A stretch of DNA of 64,000 nt from Pseudomonadota bacterium (GTDB lineage: Bacteria > Pseudomonadota > Alphaproteobacteria > Rhizobiales > Xanthobacteraceae). The translations under genes were made by a program, and so were the position numbers. Where the stretch lies: NCBI GenBank assembly GCA_023386885.1, contig JAEWIX010000095.1:62001-126000 (forward strand), written 5' to 3'. Each line of letters starts with the position of its first letter. The first letter of the stretch is position 1. The notes under the pieces were generated by a model. It saw only the letters and a list, made by a program, of their open reading frames with translations. It ran no database searches and was not told the origin of the DNA. This document shows positions 1-8,972 of this stretch, one piece after another.

Positions 1-161
1 TCGATGACGATACTGCCGGATCGGCATTCATGCTTGCGATGGAGAGCATGTCGGGCACGCATTGTAGTATCAAGCACTTGTGCGATTGCGTTCCATGGTC
101 GGTCTTGCGTTCAGCAGGATTGCGGACTAGGCCGGTAAAAGCAGCGATTTGGGAGATCGCA
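1..161. other. Leading intergenic segment with a possible divergent gene start
   Basis: No gene can be supported on the plus strand before the MarR gene. On the minus strand an ATG at 29-31 opens a frame to the window edge (MNADPAVSSS), so a divergent gene may begin here, but no clear ribosome binding site precedes it. A short palindrome, CAAGCACTTG, lies at 71-80 and is a possible MarR-type operator between the two genes. This is inference from position only. Confidence 0.3.
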
Positions 162-647
162 TTGGTACAGTCGAACGTGAAGAACTGGATCAAACCAGGG
201 GTGGACGGCGCCAATCTGGAAGTCGGCGACTTCCTCAGCATGCGGATCACCAATCTCAGCGCGTTGCTGCTTCGCATCAGCACCCGGCGCTATCTGTTCG
301 AGCACGAGATCAGCCTTCCGGAATGGCGCGTGCTCACCATGCTGGTCCGCTACGGCTCGGGAACCACGCGTGCGCTGCGCGATGCGTGGAAGATGGACAA
401 GGGCCAGATGAGCCGGGCGCTGCTGGGGCTGGAGAAGCGCAAGCTGGTGCAGCGCACCCAGGACGAGACGCACGAGTTGCGGCATGTCCTCGAAATCACC
501 GAGAAGGGGCTTCAGCTTTATCAGCGGATCATGCCGAATGCGCGCCGCGCTCAGGTGGCACTGCTCAGGCATCTGACGGTGGACGAGCGCAAGACGCTCG
601 ATACCGTCATCAACAAACTCACGGCCGTGGCGGAAGCGGAAGACTGA
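162..647 (+). CDS. MarR family transcriptional regulator
   Basis: Winged-helix DNA-binding regulator of about 161 residues, the usual MarR length. The central part (EWRVLTMLVRYGSG, then KMDKGQMSRALLGLEKRKLV) is the helix-turn-helix plus recognition helix, and the wing lies around DETHELRHVLEITEKG. The frame is open back to position 30. I prefer the TTG at 162 because GGGAG at 151-155 gives a normal 6-base spacing; an ATG at 240 would remove the N-terminal helix. The gene lies 7 bases before a tautomerase-like gene, so it probably controls that gene or a divergent aromatic pathway at the window edge, in the manner of HpaR. The ligand is unknown. Confidence 0.75.
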   Translation: MVQSNVKNWIKPGVDGANLEVGDFLSMRITNLSALLLRISTRRYLFEHEISLPEWRVLTMLVRYGSGTTRALRDAWKMDKGQMSRALLGLEKRKLVQRTQDETHELRHVLEITEKGLQLYQRIMPNARRAQVALLRHLTVDERKTLDTVINKLTAVAEAED

Positions 648-654
648 GATTCAT

Positions 655-999
655 ATGCCCCATATCGTTTGCCACTATGCGCGCGATCAGAAGATGCCGC
701 CGATCCGCGACGTCCTGTCGATGCTGCAACGGGTCGCGGCCTCAACCGGCGTCGTCAAGGCGGAGGATCTCAAGAGCCGCGCGCAGGCCTTCGACGATTA
801 TCTCATCGCCGGCGAGCGCAAATCGTTCTTCCATGTCTCGTTCTATCTGCTCGCCGGGCGCACGCCGGCGCAGAAGGAGCAACTCAGTGTCGCGTTGCGG
901 CAAGGCATGGCGGAGATGATGCCGGAGGTCCACAGCATCAGCATCGACATCCGCGACATGGACCCCGACGCTTACAAGAAACGGCTGTTGCCGGATTAG
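655..999 (+). CDS. 5-carboxymethyl-2-hydroxymuconate isomerase-like tautomerase
   Basis: A 114-residue protein beginning MPHIVCHYA. Once the initiator Met is removed, the N-terminal proline would be the catalytic base of the tautomerase superfamily. Length and layout fit the CHMI (HpaF) family, which isomerises 5-carboxymethyl-2-hydroxymuconate in homoprotocatechuate meta-cleavage. The C-terminal half (HSISIDIRDMDPDAYKK) matches the HpaF type better than the short 4-oxalocrotonate tautomerases. It is co-directional with the MarR gene, 7 bases downstream. No other homoprotocatechuate gene lies on this side, so substrate assignment is by family only. Confidence 0.7.
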   Translation: MPHIVCHYARDQKMPPIRDVLSMLQRVAASTGVVKAEDLKSRAQAFDDYLIAGERKSFFHVSFYLLAGRTPAQKEQLSVALRQGMAEMMPEVHSISIDIRDMDPDAYKKRLLPD

Positions 1000-1039
1000 G
1001 ATTCAACAGAGCTGCCTCGTCGCGCGATGAGTTCAATTC

Positions 1040-1107
1040 CGTCATGGCCGGGACATCGGCGAGCGGAAGCGACGCCGTTCTTCGAACGGCTATGCCCGGT
1101 CATGACG
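1040..1107. repeat. Palindromic intergenic repeat (GTCATGGCCGGG family)
   Basis: The outer arms GTCATGGCCGGG (1041-1052) and GCCCGGTCATGAC (1094-1106) are complementary apart from a wobble. An inner perfect hairpin, GCCGTTC-TTC-GAACGGC, lies at 1074-1090. Related arms occur at about 26337, 17191 and, as a GTCATGCCCGGA variant, at 58720-58745. It sits between the convergent isomerase and IclR genes and could act as a bidirectional terminator or a REP-like element. Confidence 0.7.
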
Positions 1108-1135
1108 AGCCAAGCGCCCGCTTCGCCCTCGGCGC

Positions 1136-1933
1136 CTACACCAGCAGCGGCTTCGCCGCTTCCGACATGTCTTTCAGTAACGGCAGGAAGCGCGCGATCA
1201 TCTCGTCGGTCGTGATGCGGTCGACATGGGCACCGATATTGGCGGCGGCGACGATGCCGCCGTCGTAGCGCCGGATCGGCACCGAGATCGAGCGGAAGCC
1301 GGGTTCGGCTTCGCGATCCACCAGCGAATAGCCCTTGGCGCGATCGGCGATAATGGTCGCGATCACCGCCGCCTTGTCGGTCACGGTGCTGGGCGTCAGC
1401 GCGGTCACGGCCGTCGCCTTGATGGTTGTCGACAATTCGCGGTCGGACAGGCGTCCGAGCAGCACGCGGCCGACCGAGGTGCAGAACGCCGGCAGCCGGT
1501 AACCGATATCGATGCCGGCGGAAAACACCCGTGCGGGGCTGGCGCGGGCGACGAACACCGCCTCGGCGCCGTCGAGGATTGCCAGCGAGCAGACTTCCTT
1601 CGCCTTGGCCGAAACCTCGTCCATCAGTGGTTGCATCACGCTGCTGATCTGGTTCGAGGCGAGATAGGCCGAGGCCAGCGTCAGAATGCGCGGCGTCAGT
1701 GAGAACAGCCGCTCGTCACCGGCCACATAACCGGCGTTGATCAGCGTGTGCAGGATGCGCCGCACCGTCGCGCGCGGCAGGTCGCAGGCTTTGGCGATGT
1801 CGCTCAGCGTCATCGGCCGATGATCGGTGCCGAACGACTGGATCACGCGCAAGCCGCGGTCGAGGCTTTCGATGACCTCCGGCCCGTCGCGTCTGGCCTG
1901 CTGTTCGTCTGCGGTGCGCTTGAGCTTGGGCAT
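1136..1933 (-). CDS. IclR family transcriptional regulator (PcaR/PobR-like)
   Basis: A 265-residue regulator. The N-terminal winged HTH is ESLDRGLRVIQSFG...MTLSDIAKACDLPRATVRRILHTL at residues ~22-65, and the C-terminal IclR effector domain follows (EVCSLAILDGAEAVFVARA, then a GFRSISVPI region). The motifs resemble the PcaR/PobR/PcaU branch that responds to aromatic acids. It is transcribed away from the Rieske oxygenase gene, with 291 bases between the starts. That gap carries a perfect inverted repeat at 2146-2164 that is a good operator candidate. By family logic it controls the oxygenase-to-livF operon, and the effector would be the pathway substrate or an intermediate. Confidence 0.85.
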   Translation of the reverse strand: MPKLKRTADEQQARRDGPEVIESLDRGLRVIQSFGTDHRPMTLSDIAKACDLPRATVRRILHTLINAGYVAGDERLFSLTPRILTLASAYLASNQISSVMQPLMDEVSAKAKEVCSLAILDGAEAVFVARASPARVFSAGIDIGYRLPAFCTSVGRVLLGRLSDRELSTTIKATAVTALTPSTVTDKAAVIATIIADRAKGYSLVDREAEPGFRSISVPIRRYDGGIVAAANIGAHVDRITTDEMIARFLPLLKDMSEAAKPLLV

Positions 1934-2145
1934 TCGGGCAGTTGCCGTCCGTTGGCGTGTCGGTCGCGGCGGGGGCCACGAATCGCGCGATTATGCACCA
2001 GCGCGGCGTGGTCGTCGCATTGCGGCCCTCGGGACGATGCATGGCGATTGTCGGCGTCTCCTCCGGTCATCGCGACCAAGGACTGGATTGGAAATCGGGC
2101 TTGCGTCTGCTCCAATCTGGAGGCACTCTAAACCAAATCGGACGT

Positions 2146-2164
2146 TTGTTCGTCTATCGAACAA
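2146..2164. promoter_or_regulatory. Candidate IclR operator, TTGTTCG-N5-CGAACAA
   Basis: Perfect 7-base inverted repeat (2146-2152 and 2158-2164) with a 5-base spacer, in the divergent region between the IclR gene and the Rieske oxygenase, about 60-80 bases before the oxygenase start. IclR family operators are often of the GTTCG/CGAAC type. Assignment to this regulator is inferred from position and symmetry. Confidence 0.55.
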
Positions 2165-2224
2165 TCTGGCCGAGGAAACGAGAGGCGAATGGGCGTCCCG
2201 GCGACGCCCGAGGAGAACGCCATC

Positions 2225-3583
2225 ATGATGAGCCAGCAGCAGAACGATCTCATCACCCTGACCGGTCCCGGCACCGCCTGCGGCAAGCTGATGCGGATGT
2301 ATTGGCAGCCCGCCGCGCTGGTCGACGAACTGGAAGGCGAACGGCCGATCAAGCCGGTGACGCTGCTCGGCGAAAAGCTGGTGTTGTTCCGCGACGAAAG
2401 CGGCCGCTATGGCTTGATGGAGCGGCATTGCCCGCATCGCGGCGCTGACCTGGCCTTCGGCCGGCTGGAAGACGGCGGCGTGCGCTGCTCGTTCCACGGC
2501 TGGTTGTTCGATGTTGACGGCCAGTGCCTCGAGACGCCGGCCGAGCCCGCCGGCTCGGTGCTTTGCAAGAATATCAAGCAGCGCGCTTATCCCGTCGTGG
2601 AGAAGGGCGGCATCCTGTGGGCTTATATGGGCGAGGGCGAGCCGCCGGCCTTTCCGGAGATCGACTGCTTCGCCGCGCCGGACGCCTACACCTTCGCCTT
2701 CAAGGGCCTGATCGAATGCAACTGGTTGCAGGCGCTGGAAGTCGGCATCGATCCGGCGCACGCCTCGTTCCTGCATCGCTTCTTCGAGGACGAAGACCCG
2801 ACCGCCGCCTACGGCAAGCAGTTTCGCGGCGCCTCCGCCGACAGCGAAATGCCGATGACCAAGGTGCTGCGCGAATACGATCGCCCGATCATCAATGTCG
2901 AGCAGACCGAATATGGCCTTCGGCTGATCGCGCTGCGTGAGATCGACTCCGAGCGCACCCATGTGCGCGTCACCAATCAACTGTTTCCGCATGCCTTCGT
3001 CATCCCGATGAGCACCGAGATGACGATCACGCAGTGGCATGTGCCGGTGGATGACACGCACTGCTATTGGTACGCGATCTTCACCAGCTACGGCGCGCCG
3101 GTGGACAAGAAGAAGATGCGCGACCAGCGCCTCGAACTCTACGCGTTGCCGGACTACGTCTCGCGCAAGAACAAGTCGAACGACTACGGCTTCGATCCGC
3201 ACGAGCAGGCGACCGAGACCTATACCGGCATGGGCACCGACATCAACGTCCACGATCAATGGGCGGTGGAATCGATGGGCGCGATTCAGGATCGCACCCA
3301 GGAGCACCTCGGCCAGTCCGACAAGGCTATCATCCAGTATCGACGCTTGCTGCGGCAGGAGATCGAGAAGGCATCGTCCGGCGGCAAGCCGTTCATGTTC
3401 CTCGACGCCGCCAACGCGCGCAGCATTCAGGGGCCCGCCACCATGGACGGCATCGGGCCGACGCGCGGCTGGGAGATGTACTGGATGGAAGTCGACGTGA
3501 AGCGGCGGCGCGGCGCGCCATGGGCGGCGGCGGTGCCGGCGGATATCGCGAAGAAGGCGCCGCATCTCGCGGCCGCCGAATAA
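2225..3583 (+). CDS. Rieske non-heme iron oxygenase, phthalate 4,5-dioxygenase-like large subunit
   Basis: A 452-residue oxygenase component that would hydroxylate or demethylate an aromatic substrate using electrons from a reductase. The Rieske [2Fe-2S] ligands are CPH (C69, H71) and CSFH (C88, H91). The mononuclear iron motif D-x2-H-x4-H is DPAHASFLH (D176, H179, H184). Overall it resembles the phthalate/vanillate (Pht3/VanA) class, which lacks a beta subunit. I chose ATG 2225 because AGGAG at 2211-2215 precedes it by 9 bases; ATG 2228 is also possible. No ferredoxin-reductase gene lies in the cluster, so the electron donor must be encoded elsewhere. The substrate is unknown. Confidence 0.85.
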   Translation: MMSQQQNDLITLTGPGTACGKLMRMYWQPAALVDELEGERPIKPVTLLGEKLVLFRDESGRYGLMERHCPHRGADLAFGRLEDGGVRCSFHGWLFDVDGQCLETPAEPAGSVLCKNIKQRAYPVVEKGGILWAYMGEGEPPAFPEIDCFAAPDAYTFAFKGLIECNWLQALEVGIDPAHASFLHRFFEDEDPTAAYGKQFRGASADSEMPMTKVLREYDRPIINVEQTEYGLRLIALREIDSERTHVRVTNQLFPHAFVIPMSTEMTITQWHVPVDDTHCYWYAIFTSYGAPVDKKKMRDQRLELYALPDYVSRKNKSNDYGFDPHEQATETYTGMGTDINVHDQWAVESMGAIQDRTQEHLGQSDKAIIQYRRLLRQEIEKASSGGKPFMFLDAANARSIQGPATMDGIGPTRGWEMYWMEVDVKRRRGAPWAAAVPADIAKKAPHLAAAE

Positions 3584-3619
3584 CCGTCACGCTGCTCGAT
3601 TTCAGCAAAGGGAATTGCC

Positions 3620-5056
3620 TTGAGTTTCGTCAGGAAGCACGGCCTCTGGTCCGATGAGCAGCACGAGGCCGCGACCCGCTTGGCGCGGATGGTCGAGGAG
3701 CAGAAGCTGGAAACCATCCGGCTATCGTTTCCCGATCAGCACGGCATCCTGCGCGGCAAAACACTGATCGCCAGCGAGGCGGTGCATTCGCTGGAGAGCG
3801 GATGCTCGATCACCACCACGATGCTGGCGAAGGATACCTCGCACAAGACGGTGTTTCCGGTGTTCACCGCCGGCGGCGGCTTCGGCATGGCCGAGATGCA
3901 GGGCGGCGGCGACGTGCTGATGGTGCCCGATCCCACCACCTTCCGCGTGCTGCCGTGGGCGCCCGCGACCGGCTGGGTGATGTGCGATCTCTATTTCGGT
4001 GACGGCCGCCCGGTGCCGTTCGCGACGCGGGGCTTCTATCGCTCGGTGCTGGAGAAACTCGCCGCGCGCGGCTACGATTTCATGGCCGGGCTCGAGGTCG
4101 AATTCCACATCTTCCGTCTCGCCGACCCGAAAATGCAGCCGCATCATGCGGGCCAGCCCGGCGAGCCGCCGGACGTGACGCTGCTGTCGCACGGCTATCA
4201 GTATCTCACCGAGCAGCGCTACGACATGATGGAGCCGGTGCTGGAAGTACTGCGCCGCGACGTCATGGCCCTCGGCCTGCCGTTGCGCTCGATGGAAGTC
4301 GAATACGGCCCGAGCCAATGTGAATTCGTGTTTCAGCCGACTGTCGGCCTCGCGCCGGCGGACACCATGGTGCTGTTCCGCAGCGCGGTGAAGCAGATCG
4401 CGCGCCGCCACGGCTGCCATGCCACTTTCATGTGCCGGCCGCGCATTCCCAATGTGATGTCGTCGGGTTGGCATCTGCATCAGTCGCTGGTCTCGACCAC
4501 AACCGGCGAGAATGCCTTCGTGTCGAAGGTGGACGGCGAGCCGCTGTCGCCGCTCGGCAAGCATTATCTCGCCGGCCTGCTCGACCATGCGCGCGCCGCC
4601 ACCGTGTTCACCACGCCGACCATCAACGGCTACAAACGCTACCGCTCCTATTCACTGGCGCCTGATCGCGCGATCTGGGGCCGCGACAATCGCGGCGTGA
4701 TGCTGCGCGTGCTGGGCGGACCGAACGATCCGGCGACGCGGCTGGAAAATCGCGTCGGCGAACCGGCGGCGAATCCGTATCTCTACATGGCGTCGCAAAT
4801 TCTCTCCGGCCTCGACGGCGTCGATCGCAAGCTCGATCCCGGTCCCGATGCCGACACGCCTTATGAGACCAAGGCCAGCCTGCTGCCGAAATCGCTGCGC
4901 GAGGCGGTATTCGCGCTGAAGGACGATCCGTTCTTCCGCGAGGCGATGGGCGCGGAGCTTGTGGACTACTACGTTTTTATCAAGAATGCCGAGATCGACC
5001 GCTTCCAGGCCGAGGTGACGGAATGGGAGCAACGCGAATACTTCGAGATGTTTTGA
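3620..5056 (+). CDS. Glutamine synthetase-like ligase (gamma-glutamyl-amine synthetase type)
   Basis: A 478-residue member of the glutamine synthetase fold. Visible motifs are GLEVEFHIF, EYGPSQCEFVF, SGWHLHQS (the GS His/metal region), NGYKRYRSYSLAP and RLENRVGEPAANPYLYMA. It starts at TTG 3620 with AAAGGGA at 3607-3613. Relatives outside housekeeping GlnA include PuuA and the gamma-glutamylanilide synthases of aniline catabolism, which join glutamate to an amine. Its place 36 bases after a Rieske oxygenase suggests that the substrate, or an intermediate, carries an amino group and is glutamylated. That role is inference; the family call is firm. It is too divergent from GlnA to be assumed a nitrogen-assimilation enzyme. 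Confidence 0.8.
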   Translation: MSFVRKHGLWSDEQHEAATRLARMVEEQKLETIRLSFPDQHGILRGKTLIASEAVHSLESGCSITTTMLAKDTSHKTVFPVFTAGGGFGMAEMQGGGDVLMVPDPTTFRVLPWAPATGWVMCDLYFGDGRPVPFATRGFYRSVLEKLAARGYDFMAGLEVEFHIFRLADPKMQPHHAGQPGEPPDVTLLSHGYQYLTEQRYDMMEPVLEVLRRDVMALGLPLRSMEVEYGPSQCEFVFQPTVGLAPADTMVLFRSAVKQIARRHGCHATFMCRPRIPNVMSSGWHLHQSLVSTTTGENAFVSKVDGEPLSPLGKHYLAGLLDHARAATVFTTPTINGYKRYRSYSLAPDRAIWGRDNRGVMLRVLGGPNDPATRLENRVGEPAANPYLYMASQILSGLDGVDRKLDPGPDADTPYETKASLLPKSLREAVFALKDDPFFREAMGAELVDYYVFIKNAEIDRFQAEVTEWEQREYFEMF

Positions 5057-5130
5057 TGTACGCGGACCCACACCAACGACCCGCGGCGTGCCATAACCAC
5101 AACGACACAAAAACACGGAGAGGGAGTGCG

Positions 5131-6306
5131 ATGAAAAAATCAGCAACATTGTTGTCGGCGGCTGTCGCCATCGGCCTGATGACCGGCGGTGCGTCGGCGG
5201 ACGTGATCAAGGTCGGCGTGATCGGCACGATGTCCGGGCCTTACGCGCTGTTCGGCAAGAACTTCAAGATGGGCATCGACGCCTGGGTCGCCGAGCATGG
5301 CAACAAGGTCGGCAGCCACACCATCGAGTTCATCTATCGCGACGAGGAATCGCCGAACCCGGCGAAGTCCAAGGCGCTGGCGCAGGAATTGCTGGTCAAG
5401 GACAAGGTGCAGTATCTCGCCGGCGTCTACTTCACGCCGGACGCGATGGCGATCGCGCCGCTGCTGGAAGAATCCAAGACGCCGCTGGTGGTGATGAACG
5501 CCGCCACCTCCGCCATCGTGCAGAAGAGCCCGTATATCGTGCGCACCTCGTTCACGATGTGGCAGAACACCGTGCCGGCGGCGAAAGTCGCCAAGACCAA
5601 CGGCGCCAAGAAAGTCGCCATCGCGGTGAGCGATTACGGCCCGGGCATCGATGCCGAAGCCGCCTTCAAGAAGACCTTTGAGGCCGAGGGCGGCAAGGTG
5701 GTCGAAGCCATCCGCATGCCGCTCAACACCACGGACTTCGGCCCGATCATGCAGCGGATCAGGGATTCCGGCGCCGACACCATCTTCACGTTCCTGCCGG
5801 CCGGTCCGCCGACGCTGGGCTTCGTCAAGGCCTACATCGACAACGGCCTCAAGGTCGCGGGCGTCAAGCTGATGTCCACCGGCGACGTCGTCACCGAACC
5901 GGATCTGCCGACCATCGGAGACGCCGGCATCGGCATCCTGTCGACCTATCACTACGCCGTGTCGCACGACTCGCCGGAGAACAAGAAGTTCATCGCGCAG
6001 ATCGAGAAGGACGGCAACAAGGTCACAGACATGACGATGACCTCGGTCGCGGCCTATGACGGCGCCCGCGTCATCTACAAGATGATCGAGGCGACCGACG
6101 GCAAGCGCGATCCGGCCAAGGCGGTCGAGGCGGTGAAGGGCATGAAGTGGGTCAGCCCGCGCGGCCCGGTGTCAATCGATCCGGACACCCGGCACATCCG
6201 CCAGAACGTCTATCTGCGCACGGTCGAGAAGGTCGACGGCAAGCTGATCAACAAGGAGATCAAGACCTTCGAGGCGCAGCCCGACTGGGCCCTGAGCAGC
6301 AAGTAA
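5131..6306 (+). CDS. ABC transporter periplasmic substrate-binding protein (LivK/HAAT type)
   Basis: A 391-residue secreted binding protein. The signal peptide is at residues 1-23 (MKKSATLLSAAVAIGLMTGGASA), followed by DVIKVGVIGTMSGPYALFGK, the classic opening of the branched-chain amino-acid/amide binding family (Peripla_BP_6). The start at 5131 is set by GGAGAGGGAG at 5117-5126. It lies 74 bases after the synthetase-like gene and upstream of livHMGF-type genes, which are split off by the amidohydrolase gene. In catabolic clusters such proteins often bind aromatic acids or amides rather than leucine, so the ligand is probably the pathway substrate. Confidence 0.9.
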   Translation: MKKSATLLSAAVAIGLMTGGASADVIKVGVIGTMSGPYALFGKNFKMGIDAWVAEHGNKVGSHTIEFIYRDEESPNPAKSKALAQELLVKDKVQYLAGVYFTPDAMAIAPLLEESKTPLVVMNAATSAIVQKSPYIVRTSFTMWQNTVPAAKVAKTNGAKKVAIAVSDYGPGIDAEAAFKKTFEAEGGKVVEAIRMPLNTTDFGPIMQRIRDSGADTIFTFLPAGPPTLGFVKAYIDNGLKVAGVKLMSTGDVVTEPDLPTIGDAGIGILSTYHYAVSHDSPENKKFIAQIEKDGNKVTDMTMTSVAAYDGARVIYKMIEATDGKRDPAKAVEAVKGMKWVSPRGPVSIDPDTRHIRQNVYLRTVEKVDGKLINKEIKTFEAQPDWALSSK

Positions 6307-6461
6307 CGCCGACGCATGTAACGGCTCCCGTTCGCGCGACGGTTCGCTTTTCTCTCGACATCCCGGCCTGATGCATGGGTGTTCGAAGCAGGCGGGCCGT
6401 CGGGACGAACGGGAGTCCTCGCGTTTCCCGACGCTACGTATCACCACGTCAGGATTGACTT

Positions 6462-8099
6462 GTGACCGATCGCACCGGCTCGCTGCGGCTTATCAATGGA
6501 CGGATTTGCCGCTTCGCCGAGGATCGCTCCCCGGCGGAAGCCATTGTCGTGCAGGACGGCAAGGTCGCGTGGCTTGGTGCGACACGCGATGCGCCCGCCG
6601 CCGCCGACACCATCGATCTGCAAGGCGCGACCGTGTTGCCCGGTCTCACCGACGCGCATATCCACCTGTTCGCGATTGCTTATGGGCGACTGCTGGTTCC
6701 GCTCGGCCGCGCCCATGCGACGTCGGTGGACGACGTCATCGCCCGCGTCAGGGCGCGCGCGGCAACGACGCCGAAGGGCGAATGGGTTCATGCGGCGGAG
6801 TTCGACGAAAATCATCTGGCCGAACACCGCTATCCGACCCGCGACGAACTCGATGCCGCGATCCCGGATCATCCGGTGCTGATCCGCCGCTTCTGCGGCC
6901 ACATCGCCATCGTCAACGGCGCGGCGTTGCGTGCGCTCGATATCGACGAAGGCATTTCCGAAGTGCAGGGCGGCGAGTTCGGCCGCAGCGCCGATGGTCG
7001 CCTCGACGGCAGCGCCACCGAAGCCGCCGCCGAATTGATCTTCCGCCGGGTGCCGCCGATCAGTCGCGCGACGTTGGCGCAGTCACTGCACGCCACCATC
7101 GACGATTGCCTGCGCATGGGAATGACGGCGGCGGTGGAAGCAGCGGTCGGATTCACCAGCGGCTTCGACGAGGAGTTCGCGGTGTGGCAGGTGGCGCGCG
7201 GCGACAGGGCGCACCTGCTGATGCGGCTCGGTTTCATGCATCAACTCGACCCGGAGGAAGCGGTCGCGCGCGGGCTGGCTCCGACCCGCGATGCCGACTG
7301 GCAGGCGATGACGCTGAAATTTTTCGCCGACGGCATCGTCGGCGGGCGCACGTCTGCTGTCAGCGAAGACTATTGCGACACGCCAACGCGTGGCTTCTTC
7401 ATGCGGCCCGAGGCTGACCTGAAGCGCGTTATCGTCGCCGCGCATGAGGCCGGCTGGCAGGTCGCGGTGCACGCCACCGGCGATCGCGCGGTGGCCTGCG
7501 TGATCGATGCCTACGAGACCGGGCAGGGCCGCGTGGCATGGCCAGATCCGCGCCATCGCATCGAGCACTTCTTCTGTCCGCCGCGCGATGGCTTCGCGCG
7601 GATGCAGCGGCTTGGCGCGCTGATCGTGATGCAGCCGAGTTTTCTCACCCGGATGCGCCGCTCCATCGAGCAGGCGTTCGGGCCGCGCCGCCACGACAAG
7701 TATCCCGGCCGCTCCGCGTTGGCCGCCGGCGTTCATTACGTCGCCAGCTCCGATGCGCCCACCGGCCTCACCTCGCCATGGGCGGGCATGGCCGATGCGG
7801 TGGATCGCGGCTTGCCCGATGGCGAGCCGATCGGCCCGAACGAGGCGCTGACCCCGCGCGAGGCCGTCGCGGCGTATATCCATGGCGGCGCCTACGCGAT
7901 GAAGCAGGAAAGCTGGCGCGGCGTGCTGGCGCCGGGCATGGCCGCCGACCTGATCGTGCCGGATCGCGATCCGTTGGCCGATTCCGCGCCTGACCTCCGC
8001 GGCGTCAACGTGCTAATGACCATGGTGCGCGGCGTGATCCATCACGACGTGGCTTTCTCACGAGCCGGCCGCAGCATTGCGACGCCGGCGGGACGCTAG
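6462..8099 (+). CDS. Amidohydrolase family protein (YtcJ-like)
   Basis: A 545-residue metal-dependent hydrolase of the amidohydrolase_3/YtcJ group. Metal-binding features include TDAHIHLFA near residue 66, VHATGDRA, HRIEHFF and the late SSDAPT aspartate. The C-terminal segment GVLAPGMAADLIVPDRDPL is typical of the composite beta domain. It starts at GTG 6462, 7 bases after AGGA. It sits between the binding-protein gene and the permease genes and so belongs to the same transport/catabolic operon. It could hydrolyse an amide (for example a glutamylated or N-acylated intermediate), but the reaction cannot be read from the sequence. Confidence 0.8.
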   Translation: MTDRTGSLRLINGRICRFAEDRSPAEAIVVQDGKVAWLGATRDAPAAADTIDLQGATVLPGLTDAHIHLFAIAYGRLLVPLGRAHATSVDDVIARVRARAATTPKGEWVHAAEFDENHLAEHRYPTRDELDAAIPDHPVLIRRFCGHIAIVNGAALRALDIDEGISEVQGGEFGRSADGRLDGSATEAAAELIFRRVPPISRATLAQSLHATIDDCLRMGMTAAVEAAVGFTSGFDEEFAVWQVARGDRAHLLMRLGFMHQLDPEEAVARGLAPTRDADWQAMTLKFFADGIVGGRTSAVSEDYCDTPTRGFFMRPEADLKRVIVAAHEAGWQVAVHATGDRAVACVIDAYETGQGRVAWPDPRHRIEHFFCPPRDGFARMQRLGALIVMQPSFLTRMRRSIEQAFGPRRHDKYPGRSALAAGVHYVASSDAPTGLTSPWAGMADAVDRGLPDGEPIGPNEALTPREAVAAYIHGGAYAMKQESWRGVLAPGMAADLIVPDRDPLADSAPDLRGVNVLMTMVRGVIHHDVAFSRAGRSIATPAGR

Positions 8100-8104
8100 G
8101 GACC

Positions 8105-8971
8105 ATGCAGACGATCCTGAGCATCGGCCTCGACGGCATTTCCTACGGCATGGTGCTGTTCATCATCTCCATCGGCCTGTCGATCATGATGGGCCTGATG
8201 CGCGTGGTGAACCTGGCGCACGGCGCCTTCGCCATGATCGGCGGCTATCTCGCCTCCTATGCGATGCGCGATCTCGGCGCCGGCTATGGGCTCGCCATCG
8301 CGATCGCGGTGATCGGCACTATCGTCATTTCGATCCCGCTGGAAATCCTGCTCTATCGCCGCATCTACCGGAAGTCGGACCCGCTGATCCAGGTGCTGCT
8401 GACCATCGGCATCACCTTCGTCATCATCGGCCTGTCGAATTTCATCTTCGGACCGACCTTGAAAGCGATCCCGCTGCCGAACGCGTTGAGCGGTCCGCTC
8501 GACATCGGATTCCGCATGATCCCGACCCATCGCGTGTTCGTCATCGCCTGCGGCGTTGTCACCGCGCTGGCGCTGTGGCTGCTGATCGACAAGACGGAGT
8601 TCGGCATCCGGCTGCGCGCCTCCGTCGACAACAGCGACATGGCGGATTCGCTCGGCATTCGCACCGAATGGATTTATGCTGCGACCTTCGCCTTGGCCGT
8701 GGGCCTCGGCGCGTTCGGCGGCGTGGTCGGCGCGGAACTGCTGCCGATCGAGCCGTTCTACGCGCTGCGCTACATGGTGACGTTCCTCGTCGTCGTTTCG
8801 GTCGGCGGCGCGGGCTCGATCGCCGGCGCGCTCGCGGCTTCGCTGTTGCTCGGCCTTGCCGACACCACGGGAAAATATCTCGCGCCGGAATACGGTGAGT
8901 TCTTCTTTTATCTCGCGGTGATCGTCATCGCCTTCCTGTTCCCTCGCGGACTGTTCGGGCGGGCACATTGA
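8105..8971 (+). CDS. livH: ABC transporter inner-membrane permease, LivH type
   Basis: A 288-residue integral membrane protein of the branched-chain amino-acid permease family, with about eight hydrophobic helices. The opening (QTILSIGLDGISYGMVLF, then GLMRVVNLAHGAF) is the LivH signature. It starts 5 bases after the amidohydrolase stop and ends one base before the next permease start. With LivM-, LivG- and LivF-type partners it would form the importer that works with the 5131-6306 binding protein. The symbol is by family; the substrate is probably not leucine. Confidence 0.9.
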   Translation: MQTILSIGLDGISYGMVLFIISIGLSIMMGLMRVVNLAHGAFAMIGGYLASYAMRDLGAGYGLAIAIAVIGTIVISIPLEILLYRRIYRKSDPLIQVLLTIGITFVIIGLSNFIFGPTLKAIPLPNALSGPLDIGFRMIPTHRVFVIACGVVTALALWLLIDKTEFGIRLRASVDNSDMADSLGIRTEWIYAATFALAVGLGAFGGVVGAELLPIEPFYALRYMVTFLVVVSVGGAGSIAGALAASLLLGLADTTGKYLAPEYGEFFFYLAVIVIAFLFPRGLFGRAH

Positions 8972-8972
8972 C

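Noticed and set aside
1991..3565. A 524-codon minus-strand frame opposite the Rieske oxygenase
   Set aside because: Shadow frame; the plus-strand gene carries complete Rieske and iron-site motifs.
3620..5056. The GS-like gene as housekeeping glnA
   Set aside because: Motifs are those of the divergent GS-like group and the gene sits in a catabolic operon without glnB or nitrogen-control genes.
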